The position numbers and the translations under genes were made by a program. A DNA stretch of 64,000 bases, from contig CM042543.1 in NCBI GenBank assembly GCA_023630585.1, positions 20,648,760 through 20,712,759 of the forward strand, read 5' to 3'. The notes beneath the pieces were generated by a model. It was not told the DNA's origin and made no database searches. It saw only the letters and a list, made by a program, of their open reading frames with translations. Numbering within the stretch: position 1 is the stretch's first letter; each line of letters starts with the position of its first letter. The stretch comes from Cranoglanis bouderius. Taxonomy: Eukaryota; Chordata; Actinopteri; Siluriformes; Cranoglanididae. Shown in pieces: positions 56,946 to 64,000 of the stretch.

Positions 56946-57278
56946 ACACACTTTCATTTGCACATTCAGATGTCATGCATACATTACAGGATGTGCTCAT
57001 AAACACCGTTTGCAGCAATAGAGACAGGGAGAATCTAAATCTTGGGCTTAAACCATGTCATTTTCAAAATATCTATCTATATCTATTAGTATCTGCATAC
57101 AATATATACAGACAGTACTACTATTCTGTTATTGTAGGTTATTAAATGTTCAGCTATGAACTCAAGGCCATGGTCTTGCAAAGTAGCAGGGACCTGAACA
57201 CTCTTCAGCTCTCAAAACGGCCATGAAGTTGAAAAGTGTGACCTTACTGCTCTTTCCATCTTTCTTTTAGAGTTAAAA
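56946..57278. other. Noncoding DNA, no feature seen
   Basis: TATC-rich at 57070-57090. Confidence 0.4.
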
Positions 57279-57578
57279 ATGGCTGCCATGCTGAGCATCA
57301 TTAGCCCAGGACGACTGCTGCATAACCGTAACCGTGGATACGGAGGAGTGAACCTGGTCACAAAAGCTGTGACTGTTTCACCTCAAACTGAAAAAAGTGC
57401 CAGAAAAATCATCTCGGCTTGGCTTGGCCTCGCAGACAGTGTGTGTGCACGTGCCCAGTATAGATTAAGCCCCGAGCTGTCACAGCTAATTGAAAGTAAT
57501 AGAGCCTGCAGTTATTGGATTAGCGTGTCAGACATTGATACTTTAGGGGTGGAAACAGTTGGTCCGGAGATTGAATGA
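57279..57578 (+). other. Open frame of 99 codons after a splice-acceptor-like site
   Basis: The frame begins MAAMLSIISPGRLLHNRNRG with a good initiation context (AAAAATGGC). It is preceded by a pyrimidine tract and AG (CTTTCCATCTTTCTTTTAG, ending 57270). I recognise no domain and the second half looks random. It could be a first coding exon, a conserved noncoding element or chance. Confidence 0.15.
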
Positions 57579-58149
57579 TATTAGAATTGGCAGGGGCTGT
57601 TTCCAAAACATGACTGCGAGATTTTGTGGAGCATTTGTTTTTTAGGTGTTTAAATCTTTTATAATAGTATCAGAATGTAGTTCTGGGCACTAAACTGAAA
57701 GCAGGCCACAAGGTGAAAAGAGCTCTCATTGGTTCCTTTGTGTCAATTTTGGCCTACTAAACCTACCTTTCTACGAAGTGCCACTTTACAGGAAAAAAGG
57801 TTTTGGATGTCAGTCTGCATCCTTCACATAATAAGGAGTACTTAATAAACAATTAAACAGCTGAAGAAAAAGTCATACATGCCTGAAGTATTTGACATAA
57901 ATTAATCAAATCTTATTGGTCAGAAGGTGGTCCAGCTGTAATATATATCACAGGTTTATATACTGTAAAGGCACTTGTTCTAATAGGTTATTGTTTCTAT
58001 AGTAACGTCTCATTCAAAGATACTTGTATGCTACACATAATCTAAACTGAAAAAAAAATGTGCTGGGGTTTTTTTTAAACAAAGAAAAACATATAAAAAT
58101 TGACATTGTAAAGTCTTCTGTAAGGAGACGTTTATTTAACATGGAGTCT
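57579..58149. other. Noncoding DNA with a decayed dispersed repeat
   Basis: TTATTGGTCAGAAGGTGGTC at 57915-57934 is the inverse of the TTCTGACCAATC motif at 41440-41560. Nothing else is recognised. Confidence 0.4.
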
Positions 58150-58300
58150 GCAGTGTTTTTATTTATTTATTTAGTAGTTTATTTGACAGGGACAGTGGAC
58201 ACTCCTTGACTTCCCTAGAATTAGCTACAGAGCTAAATTTCATCTGTAGTCCCTGGACAGGAAGTATATAAAAGAGAGAAAAAAAAATCTATCTGCATAA
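58150..58300. repeat. Dispersed repeat relic
   Basis: TTATTTATTTATTTAGTAG, TTGACAGGGACAGTGGACA and ATCTGTAGTCCCTGGACAGG resemble a widespread fish repeat. Its class is not clear to me. Confidence 0.4.
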
Positions 58301-59512
58301 AAATAAATTACGTATAGCATCATTAAAGCATTAGTCAATAAATAACAGACATGAAATATAAAAACATGAAACATGAACTGAACATCACACCTAATGTTAA
58401 GAGTACATTGCGAATAATAATAGTAATACGACTGTAAGAAAGTTGTACTGTAATAAATAACATTACATATCTAAGGTACATGAGTGTAGGAAAGGCTACT
58501 AGAAAGTGGAAAGTGCTCAGTAATATAATGGGTTACTAGATCGCACTGTGTTCAGTGACCAAATGCTTGTCTTGACTTTAGCATGTAATGCTCAGTAAGT
58601 TTTTCACATTCAGGACAGAGGACTTCTCAAAAATGACTGGTGGGCACAAGGCACCTGAATGCCCAGTTCATTGCAGATGTTTAGCCTCTAAACTACAAAG
58701 TTATTATTAAGTCATTCATTTTAAAATGAAATGCTGACCAGTTGGTGGAGAGATGTTCCGGAGATACTCAATTGTGAGACCCTAGGGATCAGCAGAACCA
58801 TCCATCACAGAGAAGCGCCCCAAAATGCCCTTTACAATGACATCACTATGGCGCACATTAGTTTTGCTTTTAGCGATACACAAAGCTGAGAACCCTCACA
58901 TTCACTCCCACCCCTTCAGCTAAGAAAACAGAGCAGTCAGGGGATCAAGGTTTATTTAGTCCCTTATGCTTTTTTGGATGGAGGGGGGTTTATTTATTCT
59001 GCCTAAGTGGGTGAAACATCAGCGTCCTTGGCCACAGGAATCTCCTTCTCTGCCACAGGACAGATCTCATTAGGAGATAAAAGCGACAAAGATAACTTGG
59101 GATGCTTCAGAGAAATTTAAAACCATTAGCAGGTCATTGTCATAGCTATAATGTGTCCCTTTAAGCGGCTTAGTGAGCTGGTGGTGAAGTGCGATATGGG
59201 GATTAACCTATGAGGGAGTATTGCTGAGCGGCATCGAGCTGGCACTGATGAAATTGTGACAGAGCTCCAGAGGGCAGAGCAGAGCAGGCGCTATGCAAAG
59301 AGGCATTGCGGGAACTAAAGTGCATGCATGAAAACATGAGTGGGCCTAATAGGTGTGTGAAGTGATTTACACTCGTATATTTCATTTCTATCATCTGAAA
59401 ATATTGGTTGTGAGGTAGTTCCATTCATCATTTACAGCATTTTGGGCTGTGTAGCCACTTTGTTTAGATATTGTAATATGATGTCCTAGTTCAGTTTAGT
59501 TCCTACATACTG
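58301..59512. other. Repeat-poor noncoding DNA, candidate conserved stretch
   Basis: The stretch 59150-59370 (TTTAAGCGGCTTAGTGAGCT, GGGGATTAACCTATGAGGGA) has even composition and no repeat wording. No exon is seen. Confidence 0.35.
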
Positions 59513-59612
59513 TATCAGTGGTTTGTAACCCCATTTCTGGAGAAGCCCTGCACATTAGTGCGAAGTGTGCTCTAACACAATATGTAGGACAGAGTTTGAG
59601 CAGGGCTGAGAA
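59513..59612. repeat. MITE-like dispersed repeat relic
   Basis: TATCAGTGGTTTGTAACCCC and GGGCTGAGAACTTT are weak inverted ends around CCCTGCACATTAGTGCG. It appears related to 22605-22740. Confidence 0.45.
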
Positions 59613-59767
59613 CTTTATGACTTACAATTGTTTAAGAATACAATGCAACCATGAAGTTTAAGGATGTTCCTCAAGGGTAAAGTAATAATGACTCTCTGGA
59701 AGTTCTGGAAATCTTGGAGGAGCAGTGACCTATAATCGCACTACCTAATGAGACACACTTGAAGATA

Positions 59768-60339
59768 GGGTCTCTTTTCAGTCTAGTTCCTCTAAAGGTT
59801 TTTTTTTTCTCATGTTGTCTTGGAACCTAAGGTGGTTTTCACACTGGACACTCGAATACGAGTGCGATTGTTCCCGGCACCCCCCACCACGTTGGTCTGG
59901 TTTAAGACTCAGTTGATTCTATCGAACCCTGGTGCTTTTGCATCCATCTTATGTCATCACAAACACACCATATTTTTTGTTTTGTTTTTTATTATTTTGG
60001 TGCTATTATGTGCGGCAGTGGAGCTCTTCTGTGTCCCACAAAGTTCCCCTGCCACTCTTGGTACACCTGTGTTGTGGAAACTAATGACGATGTCATCAGC
60101 TAAAACAAATGTGCATAAGTATGAGTTGCATTCACATTTGCGGGAATTGCGGCACAGTTCCAGTGCAACCGAACTCAGACCACCTCCTACAGGTAGTCTC
60201 GGGTTCGGTACCAATTTTTCATGCAAACCTTGCTCTGTTTCCCCCTAAATCTACATCTGGATTTTTGTAAAGCTGCTCTGGGACAACGTCCATTGTTTAA
60301 ATCTCTATATAAATAGAACTTCATTGAGCTGAATTGAAC
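59768..60339 (+). repeat. 3' end of the AATTG-tailed repeat, split by an insertion
   Basis: The first part (59768-59830, GTCTAGTTCCTCTAAAGG) and second part (60246-60339, TTGTAAAGCTGCTCTGGGAC and GAGCTGAATTGAA) match the 3' end of the repeat at 24058-24697. Foreign DNA at 59831-60245 separates them. Confidence 0.6.
59831..60245. mobile_element. Putative MITE inside the repeat at 59768-60339
   Basis: GGTGGTTTTCACACTGGACA at the left and CCAATTTTTCATGCAAACC at the right form weak inverted ends. The interior has CAGACCACCTCCTACAGGTA and CTCGGGTTCGGTACC, wording known from fish MITEs. The open frames across it are not recognised. Confidence 0.45.
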
Positions 60340-60759
60340 TGCTGAGATACCACTGCCGTAGATAATGTTTCCTCAGAATGCAATGTCGTGAACTCCAACT
60401 ATTAAACCTTTAGATTGTCCAGCGCAATTCAGGTTAATGATCTTATCATGTTATGAATTATAGAACAACTAACAGTAAACGTTTTTAATGGTGATCCTAT
60501 AGGGATCTTTTAGACTGGAAAGCCTTTAAGTGTAAAATTTTCAGTTTGTCATCATTATTCACTTTAAAGCATATTATTCAACAGCTATGAATTATTCAGT
60601 AAGTACAGATAAATGTAAAGGGTTTACAGGGAGTTTAAAGGGTTAATAATATGTGGCATTCTAAAGGAATGAATGTGTTCAAGAAATAATAATGCAATAG
60701 GTAAAAAACACATGCTGTTATAGTAAGATAATTCAAAACAAGGTGGTGATATTATTAAC
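60340..60759. other. Noncoding DNA, no feature seen
   Basis: Nothing recognised. Confidence 0.4.
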
Positions 60760-61260
60760 CTGATTATTGATTATTTTCCCCTTTTATACCACAGCAGTTT
60801 GACAATACTAGCAATATTACAGTTATTAAAGGATGTCATTTTTATGCGTTTATAGTCACATTTAATGTTGTGGAACATCTGCAAAAAAGGTACAGTAGTT
60901 CCTGCTATCATATGAGTTCTTATGTTATAGCAGCTATGTATACGATTTCATTCTCTTTCCAGTTTCTATTTTTGTTAATAAGACAAAAAAATGCAGCTTG
61001 TCATGTTAAAAAGAACACAAAGCCCACTGTGCTGTTGGAAAGCATAAAGGAAGAGCCTTATCTCTAATATAAAAAAGTGCTGACACTGGAGACTCCTTAC
61101 ACAAATGCTAAACAAACTTCTGTAATCTTCTTACAGAAAACTTCACTATTGTTACTGTAGAAAGAATAATATGTTAGAGTAAGTGCATTTAAACAGTATA
61201 AACACGTGATCTGCCTTGTAGCTGGATCTACTTTCTGACCATTAATTAATATTAATATTT
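60760..61260 (+). repeat. Dispersed repeat, second copy of the 40735-41560 family
   Basis: CACATTTAATGTTGTGGAAC, CAGTAGTTCCTGCTATCATA and TTGTTAATAAGACAAAAAAA parallel the first copy. Further right, CTACTTTCTGACCATTAATT may match the TTCTGACCAATC block. Confidence 0.45.
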
Positions 61261-61369
61261 CAACCAGCATTGGTGAAAGCATATTGTTATGTAGTATTCC
61301 CTTTCAGCAGTTATACCTAAATATTACCAGTGATATTCTTTTTGTGCTGACATTCTATTAATGTAACAG

Positions 61370-61790
61370 AAATTACCACAAAATCAAGCAAACTCTGCAA
61401 TATTCAGAGGAACTTGAATTTTTTCAAAATTACCCCAGATTTTCCGCAGTTTTGGGATAAGACTGTCATCACATTGTGATGACATCATCACAATGAGCAT
61501 TCAGCAAGAGCCCTCTTTGATTCACGTGCGTCGAACATGAGTACAGCTAAAAGGTCTCATTTATCAGCAAACAGCACTGAGAAAGACCGTGCAAAACAAT
61601 TTCGTGATTTCACCAGTTCAAGTAGTTTTCCGCAAAAAAAGCACCAAAAACTCTGCTGCAAATTGCATCACAAATTTTTAAAAAGCCACAGCAAAATCAA
61701 GCATTTTTGGCCGCAACAATCACAAAAAAACTCTGTACAGTACTGTACAGTATATTGCTGCACATAGCAGAGTAGGTCACATATAGTATG
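61370..61790 (+). repeat. Dispersed repeat with a short coding-like segment
   Basis: It runs from TTACCACAAAATCAAGCAAA through GATTTTCCGCAGTTTTGGG and TTCACGTGCGTCGAACATG to a frame at 61537 reading MSTAKRSHLSANSTEKDRAK then QFRDFTSSSSFPQKK. The same frame start recurs, decayed, at 31297-31400. It looks like the 5' part of a transposon gene, but I cannot name the family. Confidence 0.5.
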
Positions 61791-63424
61791 TTAGCATGCC
61801 CAGAAAAGAAAATAAGCACCTGTTAATGGGGAACACTTTAAAACTGCCCAAATGTATCTAATCATTTAAAGAGCTTTTGATTTTGCACATAGCACAGTAA
61901 AAGACAGGAATGTGTTACTGGATTTTGGAGTGTCTGCTCTGCAGTAATAAGTTATTACCCAATCCTATCAATCAACTGTATCATTAACTCTGGGTAAGCC
62001 TTTGACATCACATTACTGAGCGTAACCCATTATGTAGATGGAAATTAGTCTGGTGAATATTCAGCTATGCACTATGCCTCTCTGCCCCTGCAGTACCGAA
62101 CACAGAGATGTTGGATGGCTATATCTACTAGAATTGATGTTGATTAAGTAATGGCAGATACTCTATCTGCAGTCACACTCAAATCTAATTTATCATTAGT
62201 GGCAGCATCACAGGTCGGTAGTCTTACGCAGCTGAGGAAAGCTGTGACATTTTCACACGTTCAGGCGAGTAGCATCCAAAATATCAAACTTCACAGATAA
62301 GCAGGCCAAATCGCACAATAGCGAAATTAGCGAACGCCCAAGCATACTGTTGAGTTGTGAAGAAAATTGTGAACTTGTTTAGGAGAAATATCCCTGGTTG
62401 AGAAACAGAGAGAGTGAGCTCCTGCTAGCTAAATCTGTTTTGCAAGCTGCCACCAATATTAAGAATCAAGTCAAAGATGAGTTACCATGAGCAGCGCACA
62501 CACACTCATAAAGCTGATTCACTGTGCCATTCAAAAAGCCCTTAGGTCAGGGGCTAAATTAGTGAGCTCCTAGGCGTTTACAACATTCTGCTCGAGCAGA
62601 TGCATCATATCCAATCCCCTTTTGATTACATTCATACAGCTATGACCTTCGATGGTGTAATAATAATCAATAGAGTGGTCATTAACATCCAAGTAATTGC
62701 CACAGAAATAATTATCTAACAGCCTCCAAATCTTCTCTCCCATTTGTTTAGCAAGCAGATGGAGTAACCTAAAGAGCTTGTAGGGAAGATGGATTTGATA
62801 AATTAAAACCCAGGATGCAAATTCAGATTTCTGTGATTACACTAGCTGATCATAACAATTTTTCACTGCAAACGCCTCGCCGCCTCATCTTTGCTAGCGC
62901 GTTAGTCCTTAATAAATTACTCTGAGCACATGTTCACTGGGAGCGATGTTCAGTTCTAGTGATGTTCAAGGATGACCTTCTCTACACATCAAAGCAACGA
63001 AGAATAAAAGTCGCACGTTCATTTTTAATGAAGGTTATTTGCATGTAGTCATTGTAAACATACTTTTGGATTTCAATATAAAATTATATTATTCACGTAA
63101 GTATTCAGAGATCTAATTGTACCTGAATAAACAAGGCAATATTGTTAGTGGCTATGAGAACCCAGACTTAATATTCAGTTTGTCTATCTATATTGTATGA
63201 AAAGCATACACACACAAAAATGAGATATAAATAATGAGATTTGCTAATGGCAGTAAGCTATCCTCTCACACATGGTAATGGAGGCATGGTTCAGAGTCAC
63301 ACATACACACACAAAAAATCCATTTGGACCTCTTACTCTAATGGAGGATAGGAAATGTGCACATTGTTTAATGGCATTGATCAAGGTCTACTGAGTACCC
63401 AGGCCTTTTCTCATTACAGCCTCT
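61791..63424. other. Repeat-poor noncoding DNA, candidate conserved elements
   Basis: Stretches 61900-62200 and 62540-62960 read like vertebrate conserved noncoding DNA: no repeat wording, many ATTA/TAAT and TTGATTAC-type cores (CCTTTTGATTACATTC, CAAGTAATTGCC, GAAATAATTATCTAAC). This is a judgement from composition. Confidence 0.35.
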
Positions 63425-63450
63425 TTATTTATTTATTTATTTATTTATTT
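63425..63450. repeat. (TTTA)n microsatellite
   Basis: About six TTTA units. Confidence 0.95.
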
Positions 63451-64000
63451 TTGGTAATAATGCCCACACACCAATTACTGCCAGCTTCACATTTAAAAAA
63501 AATGAAATAATACACTGACTGTATGAAAAAAATAGTGTATAATAATGTGTTGAAGTGCTGAAATGATGAATAGAGCCAGTGAGAAGTACTATTTTGTCAA
63601 GACAGAATACTGGTCAGTTGCTCCTGTTATTCTTATTGGCTCTTATTGTCTCACACACATACTCACATTATGACAGCAGGACAGTGCTTGGCATGTACAA
63701 ACACACAACAGAGTGCTTAGGGATATATTCCCTGCTACAAATTTCCAACAGCTGGAGTGGTGCTGAATGCATGTAAACTATGTATATATAATTTGGTGAC
63801 AAGTCAGGCTTAATAACGCTTCAGTATGCCTGAGTAGAGAAGACCATGGGGGAGAGACATATGGGCTGTAACTGTCAAATGATGAGCATTAGCATTAACA
63901 TGCAAGCTATGGGCTGCACGAGGAGCTGCCGACACTCTTCTTCCTACAGCTGCTGGAACTGTCACAAATATAAAATTTCTTCCTGCAGCGCTAGGTTAAA
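63451..64000. other. Noncoding DNA to the window end
   Basis: No gene or repeat recognised. Confidence 0.4.

Overview
The window looks like intergenic (possibly intronic) DNA from a teleost fish. I found no complete host protein-coding gene, no rRNA or tRNA gene and no CRISPR array in 64 kb. The evidence for a fish is the repeat content: V-SINEs of the DANA/Mermaid type, at least eight Tc1-like transposon copies from several families, a Ty3/gypsy relic, hAT and PIF/Harbinger-type elements, and many long (CA)n, (GATA)n, (AT)n and (AAT)n arrays. The wording of the V-SINEs and of the repeat ending in AATTG-type units resembles ostariophysan (catfish-like) genomes. That last step is inference from memory of such repeats.

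Layout. 0.4-2.3 kb: a tRNA-derived SINE, a 533-bp element with TTA target duplications, and two V-SINE copies. 3.6-9.3 kb: three Tc1-like elements, one of which is split by a hAT-type element with a perfect 8-bp target duplication. 11.4 and 17.3 kb: two PIF/Harbinger-type transposase relics. 13.6-14.5 kb: a fold-back element made of two inverted 5' halves of a Tc1-like transposon. 14.8-16.3 kb: CpG-rich DNA with a CRE palindrome. 17.7-24.7 kb: SINE copies and a long dispersed repeat. 27.1-29.4 kb: two copies of a long-inverted-repeat MITE. 29.9-31.3 kb: a (TG)n array, a 138-bp AT-rich palindrome and a (GATA)n array. 34 kb: a truncated Tc1 copy inserted in a microsatellite. 35-48 kb: mostly unique DNA with several stretches that look like conserved noncoding elements, plus microsatellites, SINE pieces, a MITE and an 891-bp element with TTA duplications. 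49.1-51.6 kb: a decayed Tc1 relic next to a second copy of the 7.8-kb family. 52.5-56.9 kb: SINEs, another Tc1 fragment and a gypsy relic lying between two hAT-like ends and itself holding a SINE. 57-64 kb: mostly unique DNA with scattered repeat relics.

No working system is encoded. Every transposase and the gypsy polyprotein carry stops, frameshifts or deletions. What can be read is insertion order (nested elements with target duplications), parallel decay of related copies, and several unusual palindromic structures. Long repeat-poor stretches fit a gene desert around a developmental regulator, but that needs a cross-species alignment. I did not find a convincing previously undescribed biological system. 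The most useful leads are the fold-back Tc1 element, the AT-rich palindrome, the two TTA-flanked elements and the inverted loop in the second MITE copy.
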